Origin: Streptomyces marianii
Lineage (GTDB): Bacteria; Actinomycetota; Actinomycetes; Streptomycetales; Streptomycetaceae
NCBI RefSeq assembly: GCF_005795905.1
Contig: NZ_VAWE01000001.1
Coordinates: 1,054,001 to 1,118,000, forward strand
Direction of reading: 5' to 3'
DNA length: 64,000 nucleotides
The notes under the pieces are model-generated. The model did not search any database. It was given only the letters and a program-made list of their open reading frames with translations, and was not told the DNA's origin. Shown here piece by piece: positions 44,597-54,108 of the stretch (the stretch's first letter is position 1; each line of letters opens with the position of its first letter). Made by a program: the position numbers and the translations under genes.

Positions 44597-46572
44597 CCGC
44601 CGCGCTCCTCGAACTCCGGGGTGTCGGGGGACGACCCGGCCGGCCGGGTCGACACGGACGGGGGTGCCGTCCGGGCGTTCGGGGACGGGGGTGACTCCGC
44701 CTGCCCGCCCCGGGCGAGGGCGGCGGCGACGGTCCCGGCGATGTCGACCGGGGTCAGCCCGATGTCTGCCAGCACCTCGGCCCGCCTGGCGTGGGCGAGG
44801 AACTCGTCGGGGATGCCGAAGGTCCGCAGGGGCACGTCCACGCCGGCGTCGCGCAGCGCCTGCCCCACGGCGGAGCCGACCCCGCCGGCGCGGCTGTTGT
44901 CCTCCACGACCGCGACGATCCGGTGCCGCGCGGCCAGGGGCGCCAGCCGCTCGTCGACGGGCTTGACCCACCGCGGGTCGACCACGGTGCAGCGCGCTCC
45001 CCGGGCCTCCAGCAGTTCGGCCGCCCGCAGACAGACCGGGGCCAGCGCCCCGACCGAGACGATCAGCACCTCGGGGTCCGCGTCGCGGCGCAGCACGTCC
45101 ATTCCGCCGACCCGCCCCAGCGCGGGCAGCGCCTCCCCGACGGACTCCTTGGGGAAGCGCAGCACGGTGGGCGCGTCGGCGACGTCCACGGCCTCGCGGA
45201 GCTGGGCCCGCAGCTGTTCGGCGTCGCGCGGCGCGGCGATCCGGAGTCCGGGGACGACCTGGAGCACCGACATGTCCCACATGCCGTTGTGGGAAGGGCC
45301 GTCGGTGCCGGTGACGCCGGCCCGGTCCAGGACGAAGGTGACCCCGCACCCGTGCAGGGCCACGTCCATCAGGAGCTGGTCGAAGGCGCGGTTGAGGAAG
45401 GTGGCGTAGACGGCGACGACGGGGTGCAGCCCGCCGGTCGCGAGCCCGGCGGCGGAGACGGCCGCGTGCTGCTCGGCGATGCCCACGTCCCACACGCGGT
45501 CCGGGAAGCGCTCGGCGAACGCCGTCAGTCCCACCGGGTGGAGCATCGCCGCGGTGATCGCCACGACATCGGGCCGCTCTGTGCCGATGGCCGCCAGCTC
45601 GTCCCCGAACACCGAGGTCCAGGAAGGGGCACCCGCCGGGGCGAGCGGCCGGCAGGTCGCCGGGTCCATCGCGCCGACGGTGTGGAATCGGTCGGCCTCG
45701 TCCTCCAGTGCCGGGCGGTAGCCCCGCCCCTTCTCGGTGAGGCAGTGGACGAGCACCGGCCCGTGGAAGCGTTTGGCCCGGCGCAGTGCCGACTCCACGG
45801 CGGTGATGTCGTGGCCGTCGACGGGGCCGACGTACTTGAGTCCCAGGTCCTCGAACATGCCCTGGGGCGCGACGACGTCCTTCAGGCCCTTCTTGGCCCC
45901 GTGCAGGGTCTCGTACAGGGGCCTGCCGACGACGGGGGTGCGCTCCAGGATGTCCTTGCCGCGGGCGAGGAAGCGCTCGTAGCCGTCGGTGGTGCGCAGC
46001 GTCGCCAGATGGCCGGCCAGGCCGCCTATGGTCGGGGCATAGGAGCGCTCGTTGTCGTTGACGACGATGACGAGCGGGCGGTCCTCGGCGTCCGCGATGT
46101 TGTTCAGCGCCTCCCAGGCCATGCCGCCGGTGAGGGCCCCGTCACCGATGACCGCGACGACGTGGTCGTCCCTCCCCAGGAGTGCGTTGGCCTTGGCGAG
46201 GCCGTCCGCCCAGCCGAGGACCGTCGAGGCGTGCGAGTTCTCGATGACGTCGTGCTCGGACTCGGCGCGCGAGGGGTAACCGGACAGGCCGCCCTTGCCG
46301 CGCAGTTTGGAGAAGTCCTGGCGCCCGGTCAGCAGCTTGTGCACATAGCTCTGGTGACCGGTGTCCCAGAGGATCCGGTCGACCGGCGAGTCGAAGACCC
46401 GGTGCAGGGCGATGGTCAGCTCCACCACGCCGAGGTTGGGTCCCAGATGGCCGCCGGTCCTGGCCACGGCCCGGACGAGGAACTCCCTGACCTCCTCGGC
46501 CAGTTCGTCGAGCTCTGCTTCCGTCAGCGCCGCGAGGTCGCGCGGACCCCGGATGTGCTCGAGAATCGTCAC
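44593..46572 (-). CDS. dxs: 1-deoxy-D-xylulose-5-phosphate synthase, 659 aa
   Basis: Dxs joins pyruvate and glyceraldehyde 3-phosphate in the first step of the MEP isoprenoid pathway. The thiamine diphosphate motif is [20 protein letters not shown] with ND near [11 protein letters not shown]; the second domain has [20 protein letters not shown] (catalytic Glu) and [19 protein letters not shown] (His). The C-terminal domain ([20 protein letters not shown]) is complete. The protein carries an extra disordered tail of about 40 residues after AAALARGGQ. The start is GTG 46572. It supplies precursors to the hopanoid operon and is probably a second copy in the genome. Confidence 0.95.
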   Translation of the reverse strand: MTILEHIRGPRDLAALTEAELDELAEEVREFLVRAVARTGGHLGPNLGVVELTIALHRVFDSPVDRILWDTGHQSYVHKLLTGRQDFSKLRGKGGLSGYPSRAESEHDVIENSHASTVLGWADGLAKANALLGRDDHVVAVIGDGALTGGMAWEALNNIADAEDRPLVIVVNDNERSYAPTIGGLAGHLATLRTTDGYERFLARGKDILERTPVVGRPLYETLHGAKKGLKDVVAPQGMFEDLGLKYVGPVDGHDITAVESALRRAKRFHGPVLVHCLTEKGRGYRPALEDEADRFHTVGAMDPATCRPLAPAGAPSWTSVFGDELAAIGTERPDVVAITAAMLHPVGLTAFAERFPDRVWDVGIAEQHAAVSAAGLATGGLHPVVAVYATFLNRAFDQLLMDVALHGCGVTFVLDRAGVTGTDGPSHNGMWDMSVLQVVPGLRIAAPRDAEQLRAQLREAVDVADAPTVLRFPKESVGEALPALGRVGGMDVLRRDADPEVLIVSVGALAPVCLRAAELLEARGARCTVVDPRWVKPVDERLAPLAARHRIVAVVEDNSRAGGVGSAVGQALRDAGVDVPLRTFGIPDEFLAHARRAEVLADIGLTPVDIAGTVAAALARGGQAESPPSPNARTAPPSVSTRPAGSSPDTPEFEERGG

Positions 46573-46643
46573 GCTCGTGCCCCCTCTCTGATCCGTTGGA
46601 CTCCGGCAGGCGGCGGTCGGCGTCCACCGGCCGCCGCCTGCGC

Positions 46644-47666
46644 TCAGCTCCCGCTACCCGACACGGTTTCCCGCGCGGCGCGCAACGACTCCTTCAGGGA
46701 GCCCATGGTCGCCAGGACAGCGGTCGGCTCGTAGCCGCAGTGCGCCATGCAGTTGGCGCAGCGCGGGTCCCTGCCGCGGCCGTACTTGCTCCAGTCCGTG
46801 TCCTCGACGAGCTCCCTGTACGTGGGGACGTATCCGTCGCTCATCAGGTAGCAGGGGCGCTGCCAGCCGAACAGCGAGTAGTTCGGAATCGCCCAGGCCG
46901 TGCAGGGGAAGTCGACCTTGCCCTCGAGGAAGTCCAGGAAGAGCGGGGAGTGGTTCAGCCGCCAGCGCCGCCGGTTGCCGTCGGCGAAGGCCTTCCGGAA
47001 CAGCTCGCGCGTCTGCTCGACACCGAGGAAGTGCTCCTGGTCGGGCGCCTTCTCGTAGGCGTACGCGGGAGAGATCATCATCTCGTCGACCTCGAGGTCG
47101 TCGTTGAGGAAGTTCAGGACCTCGACGACCGTCTGCGGGGTGTCGGTGTTGAAGAACGTGGAGTTGGTGGTGACCCGGAAGCCGCGCTGCTTGGCCTCCT
47201 TGATCGCCTCCACCGCTTCGTCGAAGACTCCCTCCTTGGCGACCGACTCGTCGTGCCGCTCGCGCAGGCCGTCGATATGGACGGCGAAGGCGAAGTACCT
47301 CGACGGGGTGAACCGGTCCATCTTCTTCCGCAGCAGCAGGGCATTGGTGCAGAGGAAGACGTACTTCTTCCTCGCCACCAGCTGCCGCACGATCTCCTCG
47401 ATCTGAGGGTGCATCAAGGGCTCGCCACCCGCGATCGAGACCATCGGGGCACCGGACTCCAGAACGGCGCCCACGGCCTGGGCGACCGGCATCCGCTGTT
47501 TGAGGATCCCGGCCGGGTGCTGGATCTTCCCGCAGCCCTCGCACTTCAGATTGCACGCGAACAACGGCTCCAGCTCCACGATCAGCGGGAACTTCTCACG
47601 CCTGCGGAGCTTCTGTTCGAAGAGATAGGTCCCGACCCGGACGGTCTGGCGGAGCGGCATGGCCAT
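46644..47666 (-). CDS. hpnH: HpnH, adenosyl-hopene transferase (radical SAM), 340 aa
   Basis: HpnH couples a 5'-deoxyadenosyl group to hopene, giving adenosylhopane. I start it at ATG 47666 ([20 protein letters not shown]), 8 nt after AGGAGG; a frame open to 47705 is disfavoured. The radical SAM cluster motif is [17 protein letters not shown] (CxxxCxxC). [18 protein letters not shown] is the SAM-binding GGEP, and [20 protein letters not shown] is the C-terminal HpnH signature. It is 5 bp after hpnG, whose stop lies in the ribosome site. A 71-bp gap to dxs is where ispG sits in related clusters. Confidence 0.94.
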   Translation of the reverse strand: MAMPLRQTVRVGTYLFEQKLRRREKFPLIVELEPLFACNLKCEGCGKIQHPAGILKQRMPVAQAVGAVLESGAPMVSIAGGEPLMHPQIEEIVRQLVARKKYVFLCTNALLLRKKMDRFTPSRYFAFAVHIDGLRERHDESVAKEGVFDEAVEAIKEAKQRGFRVTTNSTFFNTDTPQTVVEVLNFLNDDLEVDEMMISPAYAYEKAPDQEHFLGVEQTRELFRKAFADGNRRRWRLNHSPLFLDFLEGKVDFPCTAWAIPNYSLFGWQRPCYLMSDGYVPTYRELVEDTDWSKYGRGRDPRCANCMAHCGYEPTAVLATMGSLKESLRAARETVSGSGS

Positions 47667-47671
47667 CTGGC

Positions 47672-48361
47672 TCACCTCCTGGGGAGCAGCAAAGAACGGT
47701 GCCATTCATAGAAAGCGGGCAGTACGGCACGTAGAACGCGGAAAGCTGATATTCCACCGCGCACCGTGCCGATACGGACCAGCTCATGCTCTGGAGCGTC
47801 CACGACCACCCGGACGGCCGCAACCGGGCGCACCCCGGCTCTCCGGGCGCCGCGGAGCGTCGCGGCGGACTCCATGTCCACCGCGATCGCGCCGGTCGCC
47901 GCCAGCCCGGTCCGCTCCCGTCCTCGCACGACGTGGTCGGAGGCGGTGAGCGGGCCGATGTGCACGGTGCGCCCCGGCACCGCCCTGGCCAGGGCCTCCG
48001 TCAGCACGTCCGTGGCCGTGCAGGGCGTGGCGCCCCAGGACCCCCGGGTCTCGGCGGCCACCACCACGTCCCCGGGGTGCATTCCCGGGGCGAGTCCCGC
48101 GCAGAAGCCGGAGGCGATGACCCCGGCCGCCGGGGCGGCCCCGGCACGGCGATCGCGACCGTCCGCTCCGTCACCCAGGGCCTTCGCGACGGCACGTTCC
48201 GCGTTCTTCGGGCCCATGCCCGTTCGGAGCAGGGTCACCGGCCCCGGCGCCCCGCTGCGGCCGCCCGCGCGCAGGGCGAGCCGCTCGATGCCGAGGGCGC
48301 AGGCGATCAGCAGCGGAGGGACCGGTGCGTCGGCGGGCGGCGTACCCGGGGCGGCGGACAC
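47672..48361 (-). CDS. hpnG: HpnG, adenosylhopane phosphorylase/nucleosidase, 229 aa
   Basis: This nucleoside-phosphorylase-fold protein removes adenine from adenosylhopane, giving (phospho)ribosylhopane. Key segments are LLRTGMGPKNAERAVAKAL, VIASGFCAGLAPGMHPGDVV, HIGPLTASDHVV and AIAVDMESAATLRGARRAGV (substrate-contacting Met-Glu-Ser). GTG 48361 follows the shc stop without a gap (TGAGTG). Its stop lies inside the ribosome-binding site of hpnH, so the two are coupled. Confidence 0.9.
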   Translation of the reverse strand: MSAAPGTPPADAPVPPLLIACALGIERLALRAGGRSGAPGPVTLLRTGMGPKNAERAVAKALGDGADGRDRRAGAAPAAGVIASGFCAGLAPGMHPGDVVVAAETRGSWGATPCTATDVLTEALARAVPGRTVHIGPLTASDHVVRGRERTGLAATGAIAVDMESAATLRGARRAGVRPVAAVRVVVDAPEHELVRIGTVRGGISAFRVLRAVLPAFYEWHRSLLLPRR

Positions 48362-50392
48362 TCAGCCCCCGTTCCGGCCGGTGGGCGGCTCCCCGTGCGC
48401 GTACCGGCCGAGGGCCATCAGCGGGAAGACCTGCCGGTAGATGTGGTAGTTGATGGAGAAGTCCCAGGGGAAGCCGGTCCCGGTGAAGTAGGGCTCGTCC
48501 CAGGAGCCGTCCTCGCGCTGTGCGGCGGCGAGGAACGCGATGCCCCGCCCGACGGCCTTCCCGTCCCGCTCCCCCGCCGCCAGCAGCGCCAGCAGCGCCC
48601 AGCCGGTCTGGGAGGGGGTGGAGACGCCTCGGCCGATCCACGACTCCTCGCGGTACGAGCGCAGGTCCTCGCCCCAGCCGCCGTCGTCGTTCTGGACGGA
48701 CTCCAGCCAGCCGACGGCCCGGCGGATCGCGGGGTGCGAGCCGGGCACCCCGGCCGCGGTGAGCGCCGGGACGACCGCCCCCGTGCCGTAGAGGTGGTTG
48801 ACGCCCCACCGCCCGAACCAGGCGCCGTTCGGCTCCTGTTCACGCAGCAGCCATTCGACTCCCCGGCGGGTGCGTGGGTGGTGGGCCCGGCCCTCGTGGG
48901 CCAGCATCTCCACGACATGCGCGGTGACGTCGGCGGACGGCGGGTCGACGACCTCCCCGAAGTCGCAGAAGGGCAGCCGGTTCGGGAAGGTGCCGGTGTT
49001 GTCGGCGTCGAACGCGCCCCAGGCGCCGTTCCTCGACTGCATCCCCAGCGTCCAGTTGCCCGCCCGGGCGACCGCCTCGTCGACGCGGAGCGGGTCCGGG
49101 TGTTTCACCCGGCGCAGCGCGAGGACGACCTCGACCGTGTCGTCGACGTCCGGGTAGTTGTCGTTGTGGAACTCGAACGCCCAGCCGCCGGGCGCGAGGC
49201 GCGGCCTGCGCACGGCCCAGTCACCGGGCCGGGTGATCTGCTCGCCGAGCATCCAGTCGGCGGCCCTGACCAGTGCCGGGTGGTCCGCGGGCACCCCGGC
49301 GTCGGAGAGCGCGACGACGGTCAGGCAGGTGTCCCACACGGGCGACTGGCAGGCCTCGACCATCCTGGCCGGGCCCTCCGGACGTCCGCCCGGCCCGGTG
49401 GTCTCGTCCCGCCACACGGCGAAGCGGTCCAGCGACTCCAGTCCGGCGCGCATCACGGGGTGGTCGAGGTCGTAGCCGAGCAGATGGAGGGCGATCATCG
49501 AGTAGACGGCAGGCGGCTGGATGCCGCCCCAGCAGCCGTCGTTCTCCTGCCGTTCGATGATCCAGCGGGCGGCGCTGTTCATCGCCGCGCGGCGCAGCGG
49601 GCGCAGCGCCACCCTGTGATAGCGGTGCAGCAGCCGGTCGAGGCGCTGGAAGACCCCGTCCCAACTGGCTGCCGGAGCCGGCGGACGGGGCGGGCTGGGG
49701 TCGTGGCGGTCCGTGTGCAGCTCGTCGAGCGCGAACGGCGCGGGCCGTACGGGCCGCTTCGCCGAGACGACGGTGAGCGGCACGATGGTCTGGCGGGCCC
49801 AGCAGCCGAAGTCGTAGATGTTGAGCGGGAACCACGAGGGCAGATAGATGAGTTCGGGCGGCAGCTGGGGCAGGTCTTCCCACTTCCACCAGCCGAAGAG
49901 CGCCAGCCAGATGCGGGTGAAGACGCGACTCGCGGCGATGCCGCCCTGCGCCCGGACCCAGGCGGCGGCGCGTTCCATGTGAGGATCGTCGGGGCCGTCG
50001 CCGGCGAGGCGCAGGGCGACGTACGCCTCGACGGTGGTGGAGAGTTCGCCGGGGCCGCCGTAGAAGGTGGCCCAGGTGCCGTCCGCGCGCTGCTCGCCGC
50101 GGATGAAGACGGCGGCGGCGGCGGTGGTCTTCTCGTCCCGGATCCCGAGGAACTGACGGAGCAGCAGGTCCTCGGCGTCCATGGTGACGTTGGTCTCGAG
50201 GTCGGCCTTCCACCAGCCCTGCGTGTCCTGTCTGCCGAGCAGGTGCTCGACGGAGCGCTGCGCCGCCAGCAGGGCGGTGGTGCCGAGGTTTCCGGGGTCC
50301 TCCGGAGCCGGACGGTGATCGGTCGTACGGTCGCTGGCCGAGGGTGCGCGGAACGCCGGGGCCCCGCCGCTTCCGTCGGTCGTCGCTGTCAT
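48362..50392 (-). CDS. shc: Squalene-hopene cyclase, 676 aa
   Basis: Shc cyclises squalene to hopene and hopanol in the membrane. I start it at ATG 50392, after GAAGGGG. The catalytic acidic motif is NYPDVDDTVEVVLAL (D-x-D-D) near residue 415. QW repeats are present throughout: QDTQGWWKADLET, RADGTWATFYGGPGE, ENDGCWGGIQPPAV, SRNGAWGAFDADNTG, EPNGAWFGRWGVNH, NDDGGWGEDLRSY and REDGSWDEPYFTGTGFPWDF. N-terminal 40 residues are poorly conserved. It is the central enzyme of the operon. Confidence 0.96.
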   Translation of the reverse strand: MTATTDGSGGAPAFRAPSASDRTTDHRPAPEDPGNLGTTALLAAQRSVEHLLGRQDTQGWWKADLETNVTMDAEDLLLRQFLGIRDEKTTAAAAVFIRGEQRADGTWATFYGGPGELSTTVEAYVALRLAGDGPDDPHMERAAAWVRAQGGIAASRVFTRIWLALFGWWKWEDLPQLPPELIYLPSWFPLNIYDFGCWARQTIVPLTVVSAKRPVRPAPFALDELHTDRHDPSPPRPPAPAASWDGVFQRLDRLLHRYHRVALRPLRRAAMNSAARWIIERQENDGCWGGIQPPAVYSMIALHLLGYDLDHPVMRAGLESLDRFAVWRDETTGPGGRPEGPARMVEACQSPVWDTCLTVVALSDAGVPADHPALVRAADWMLGEQITRPGDWAVRRPRLAPGGWAFEFHNDNYPDVDDTVEVVLALRRVKHPDPLRVDEAVARAGNWTLGMQSRNGAWGAFDADNTGTFPNRLPFCDFGEVVDPPSADVTAHVVEMLAHEGRAHHPRTRRGVEWLLREQEPNGAWFGRWGVNHLYGTGAVVPALTAAGVPGSHPAIRRAVGWLESVQNDDGGWGEDLRSYREESWIGRGVSTPSQTGWALLALLAAGERDGKAVGRGIAFLAAAQREDGSWDEPYFTGTGFPWDFSINYHIYRQVFPLMALGRYAHGEPPTGRNGG

Positions 50393-50529
50393 GGCTTCCC
50401 CTTCGTGCAGTCGGACATGCTGCTTCGGGTCTGCCGTCGGCCGGTGCCGGGAGGGCACCGGCCGGCGACTGCGAACTCATATGCGATTGATCGTGACCGT
50501 CTCCGTCGGTGCCGTCCGCGGCCCGGTGC

Positions 50530-51630
50530 TCATCTCTTGCGTACGACGACGAAGTCGGCGAGGGCGACGAGCTGTGCCCTGACATGCTCGGGCATGTCGA
50601 CCCGGTCCAGCGCCTCGAGGGCGACGGCGTGCTGCCTGCGGGCCTCCTGCGAGGTCCAGTCGCGACCGCCCGCCTCCTCGATCAGCGCCGCCCGGGCGGC
50701 GAACTCCTCCTCGGAGAAGCTGTCGAAGTCATTGCTCTTGGCGTCGGCGGCGAGCAGTTCCCCGAGCCGCTGCGACGCGGAACCGCCCGCGGCGAGCGCG
50801 GCGACGACCGGCAAGGACTTCTTGCGCTGGCGCAGGTCGCTCCAGGTCTGCTTGCCGGTGGCCTCAGGGTCGCCCCAGATGCCGAGCAGGTCGTCCACGG
50901 CCTGGAAGGCGAGGCCCAGGTGGTGGCCGTACGCCTCCAGGGTGTCGGCGGTACGGTCGTCGGCGCCGCCGAGGACCGCGCCGATGGACACGGCGCAGGC
51001 GAGCAGGGCACCCGTCTTGTTGCCCTCCATCTCCAGGCACTCCTCGACGGTGACCCGCTCGCGGTGCTCGTAGGAGATGTCCTGGGCCTGGCCGTCGATG
51101 AGCCGGCGGGTGGCGGTGGTGAGCCGGCGGGTGGCGCGGCCGGCCTCCACGGTGCCGAGCTCCAGCAGGATCTCGTTGGCGAGGGCGAAGAGCGCGTCGC
51201 CGACGAGGATGGCCTGCGCGGGCCCGTGCACCTTCCACACGGTGTCGCGGTGGCGGCGTTGCTCGTCACCGTCCATCAGATCGTCGTGGAGCAGTGAGAA
51301 GTTGTGCACCAGCTCGACGGCGACGGCACCGGGGATACCCACCTCGGGCGCCGCCCCGGCGGCCTCGGCGGACAGCAGCGCCAGGGCAGGGCGCACGGCC
51401 TTGCCGCCGTCGCCGTCCGCGGGACGGCCGTGGGCGTCGATCCAGCCGAAGTGGTAGGCGGCGACGGTGTCCATGGGGGGCGCGAGCCTGTCAACGGCAG
51501 CGCGCAGCACCGGGGTGGACATCGTCCGCCCGCGCTCGAGCAGCGCGGTGACGGCCTCGGTGTCGACAGCCGGGTTCGCCGAAGGCGCAGTCGGCACTTT
51601 CTCTCCTCTGGTTCCGGACGTGGTTCTCAT
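50530..51630 (-). CDS. Polyprenyl (farnesyl-type) diphosphate synthase, 366 aa
   Basis: This trans-isoprenyl diphosphate synthase is expected to make farnesyl diphosphate for the squalene steps. The first Asp-rich motif is FSLLHDDLMDGDEQRRHRDT, the second is FQAVDDLLGIWGDPEATGKQ, and the Lys-Thr pair of EGNKTGALLACAVSIG follows. I take ATG 51630, which overlaps the hpnE stop by 4 bp (ATGA) and has GAGGAGG in the hpnE end. A second start, GTG 51597 with GAGGAG, would shorten it by 11 residues. Chain length cannot be read with certainty. Confidence 0.92.
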   Translation of the reverse strand: MRTTSGTRGEKVPTAPSANPAVDTEAVTALLERGRTMSTPVLRAAVDRLAPPMDTVAAYHFGWIDAHGRPADGDGGKAVRPALALLSAEAAGAAPEVGIPGAVAVELVHNFSLLHDDLMDGDEQRRHRDTVWKVHGPAQAILVGDALFALANEILLELGTVEAGRATRRLTTATRRLIDGQAQDISYEHRERVTVEECLEMEGNKTGALLACAVSIGAVLGGADDRTADTLEAYGHHLGLAFQAVDDLLGIWGDPEATGKQTWSDLRQRKKSLPVVAALAAGGSASQRLGELLAADAKSNDFDSFSEEEFAARAALIEEAGGRDWTSQEARRQHAVALEALDRVDMPEHVRAQLVALADFVVVRKR

Positions 51631-53051
51631 GCCGCCTCCTCGAGCGGATGTTCGTGGCGGCGGCCGAGTGCTGCGAGCGCGGCACCGGCGGCGCTCAGTC
51701 CGCTGCGCACAGCGCCCTCCATGGTCGCGGGCCAGCCGGTGGCGGTCCACGACCCGGCCAGGCAGAGGCCGGGGGCGTTGGTACGAGCGGCGGGCCGGAG
51801 CCTACCGACACCGGGGGCGGGGGCGAAGGTCGCCGTGCGTTCCCTGGTGACGAAGAAGTCCCGCACCTGCGCCCCGCGGGTGGCGGGCAGCAGCCGCTCC
51901 AGCTCGGGAAGGTAGCGCTCGCGCAGCGCGGAGACGGGGGTGTCGATCTCGTCCTCGGCGGCGGACTGGGACAGCGCGAGGTACTGTCCGGTGCTTCGCG
52001 CGCCGCCGTCGCCCCCTGGCCCGCCCGCCGACAGGCCGGAGGCGTCGGTGCGGTCGAAGACCCACTGGACGGGGCTGCCCAGCGCCGCGAAGAAGGGCCG
52101 GCGCAGCACCCGGCGGTCGTAGACCACGTGCAGGTTGAGGATCGGTGCGGTCCCGATGCCGAGCAGCCGGTCCGGGTCGTCCAGGGCGCCCTCGGGGAGC
52201 AGTGCGTGCGCCTCGCGCTGCGGCACCGCGAGGACGACGGCGTCCGCGGCCAGCCGGCCGGTGCCCGCCGTGACGTTCCAGCGCCCGTCGTCCGCCCGCG
52301 TGACCTCGCTTACGCGCGTGCGCAGTTCGGTGCGGACGCCGGCCGTGTCGAGGGCCTTGCGGGCGAGGGTGTCGTGCAGCTCGCCGAGGGGGACCCGGGC
52401 CCAGCCGATGTCGGCGGCACCGGGGTCGGAGAGCAGCCCGGTTCTGAAGACCATCGCGGCGAGGGCCATGGAGGCGTTCGGCGCGGTGGCGTTGAGGGTG
52501 GCGACGCCGACCAGGTCCCAGAGTGCCTCGACGGCACGCGGGGACTGGCCGTGGCGCCGCAGCCAGGTGGCGAAGTCGATGCCGTCGAGGGCGGGGTCGG
52601 CGGGGTCGAGTCCCTTCAGCGCGAACGCGGCGCGCCCGACGGCGGCCCGCTCGGCCAGGGAGAGGTGGGGGTAGCCCGCGAGGCTCGCGGCGAGGTGCAG
52701 GGGCACGGGCAGGGCGGTGCGGCGCAGCCGCCCGAGACGGGGTCCCCTGGGGTGGGCCGCGTCCAGGACGGGCACGTCGAGGCGCGGCTGGAGCGGCGCG
52801 AGTCGGGCGCCGTCGACACGATCGAGGAACCAGCGGTACGCGGTGCAGCAGCGCAGGTAGACGTGCTGGCCGTTGTCGACGGTCAGCTCGCCGCGCCGGA
52901 AGGAGAAGGCCAGTCCGCCGAGCCGCGGCCGGTTCTCCAGGAGCGTGACGCGCAGACCGGCGTCGGCCAGGCGGAGTGCGGCGGTCACACCGGCGAGCCC
53001 GCCCCCGACGACGACGGCGTGCCGCTCGGAGGTGCTGTCCCGGTACGTCAC
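51627..53051 (-). CDS. hpnE: HpnE, hydroxysqualene dehydroxylase (FAD), 474 aa
   Basis: HpnE removes the hydroxyl of hydroxysqualene to give squalene. Start GTG 53051 follows GGAGG. The FAD-binding Rossmann motif is HAVVVGGGLAGVTAALRLAD with the distal Glu in VTLLENRPRLGG; the end carries LCLAGSWTATGWPATMEGAV, the second FAD contact of amine-oxidase/phytoene-desaturase-like enzymes. NGQHVYLRCCTAYRWFL and GVATLNATAPNASMALAAMV are typical HpnE segments. About 100 bp separate it from hpnD. Confidence 0.93.
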   Translation of the reverse strand: MTYRDSTSERHAVVVGGGLAGVTAALRLADAGLRVTLLENRPRLGGLAFSFRRGELTVDNGQHVYLRCCTAYRWFLDRVDGARLAPLQPRLDVPVLDAAHPRGPRLGRLRRTALPVPLHLAASLAGYPHLSLAERAAVGRAAFALKGLDPADPALDGIDFATWLRRHGQSPRAVEALWDLVGVATLNATAPNASMALAAMVFRTGLLSDPGAADIGWARVPLGELHDTLARKALDTAGVRTELRTRVSEVTRADDGRWNVTAGTGRLAADAVVLAVPQREAHALLPEGALDDPDRLLGIGTAPILNLHVVYDRRVLRRPFFAALGSPVQWVFDRTDASGLSAGGPGGDGGARSTGQYLALSQSAAEDEIDTPVSALRERYLPELERLLPATRGAQVRDFFVTRERTATFAPAPGVGRLRPAARTNAPGLCLAGSWTATGWPATMEGAVRSGLSAAGAALAALGRRHEHPLEEAA

Positions 53052-53154
53052 AGGCCCTCCCCGCAGGCGGGGAGGGCGCCAGGAGCCGCCACGGCGCGCC
53101 GTGCCGTACCGCGAGGCCCGGCGGCCGTACGGCGCCGGGGAGGCCTCAGCCGGG

Positions 53155-54108
53155 TCATCGGACGCGCCTCCTGACGGCCTTGCGCGAGATGTGCCGCGCG
53201 TCGAGGCCGGAGAGGCCGCGCACGGCGACGTAGGCCTTCTCCCGGCCGGGCAGGGAGACACGGCCGCGCAGGACGGCCATGGGGTCGCGCTCGATGCGGT
53301 CGAGCAGTCGGCGGTAGATCCCGGCCATGGCGGCGACGCAGGCCCCGCTGCGCCGGTCCAGCATCGGCAGCAGCCGGTAGCCCTCGGCGAACAGCCCCCG
53401 GGCGCGCCGCACCTCGAAGTGGACGAGTCCGGTGAAGTCGGCCCCGGACGGCGGGATCGCGCGCTGGAATCCGTCGGTGCAGCCGAACTTGGCGAGGTCG
53501 TCGGTCGGCAGGTACGTCCGGCCGCTGCTCGCGTCCTCGCGGACATCGCGCAGGATGTTGGTGAGCTGGAGGGCGAGTCCGAGGGTGTCGGCGTACTCGG
53601 AGGCCCGTTCGCCGCCGCGTGCGCCGGGCAGGGTGCCGAAGACGCCGAGGGAGAGCCGCCCGATGGCGCCCGCGACACACCGGCAGTAGACCTTGAGGTC
53701 GTCCCAGGTCTCGTAGGTCTCGCCGCGGACGTCCATGAGGACCCCGTCGATGAGTTCGTCGAGGGCGTCGAGGGGGATGGGAAAGCGGTGCGCCGCGTCC
53801 GCGAGGGCCACGGCGACCGGGTCCGTGTCGTCCTCGTCCACCGCCCCGTCGCGAATCCTGCCGAGGAGCTCGCGGGTCCCTTCGAGCCGGTCCCGCTTGA
53901 CGGCCTCCCCGAGGAGGCCGTCGCCGATGTCGTCGACGCGCCGCGAGAAGGCGTAGAGCGCGGACATGGCCTGGCGCTTGTCGGCGGGCAGAAGCCTGAT
54001 GCCGTACGCGAAGTTGCGCGCCTGCGTCCCGGTGACGGCCTCGCAGTAGCTGTACGCGGCCCGGACCGGCGCGGACGTGTGTGTGAACTCCTCCATGCTC
54101 CGGCTCAC
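53155..54108 (-). CDS. hpnD: HpnD, presqualene diphosphate synthase, 317 aa
   Basis: HpnD condenses two farnesyl diphosphates to presqualene diphosphate. The first Asp-rich motif is FSRRVDDIGDGLLGEAVKRD and the second is LTNILRDVREDASSGRTYLP, as in squalene/phytoene synthases; YCRCVAGAIGRLSLGVFG is also conserved. GTG 54108 overlaps the hpnC stop by 4 bp (GTGA). Confidence 0.94.
   Translation of the reverse strand: MSRSMEEFTHTSAPVRAAYSYCEAVTGTQARNFAYGIRLLPADKRQAMSALYAFSRRVDDIGDGLLGEAVKRDRLEGTRELLGRIRDGAVDEDDTDPVAVALADAAHRFPIPLDALDELIDGVLMDVRGETYETWDDLKVYCRCVAGAIGRLSLGVFGTLPGARGGERASEYADTLGLALQLTNILRDVREDASSGRTYLPTDDLAKFGCTDGFQRAIPPSGADFTGLVHFEVRRARGLFAEGYRLLPMLDRRSGACVAAMAGIYRRLLDRIERDPMAVLRGRVSLPGREKAYVAVRGLSGLDARHISRKAVRRRVR

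Noticed and set aside
43211..45493. hpnO read as one 760-residue protein
   Set aside because: The first 300 residues are a shadow of dxs; ATG 44596 with a 4-bp overlap is the real start.
47786..51073. A 1,095-codon open frame on the plus strand
   Set aside because: It is antisense to hpnG, shc and the polyprenyl synthase gene; its protein is low-complexity Gly/Arg/Val-rich with no motif.
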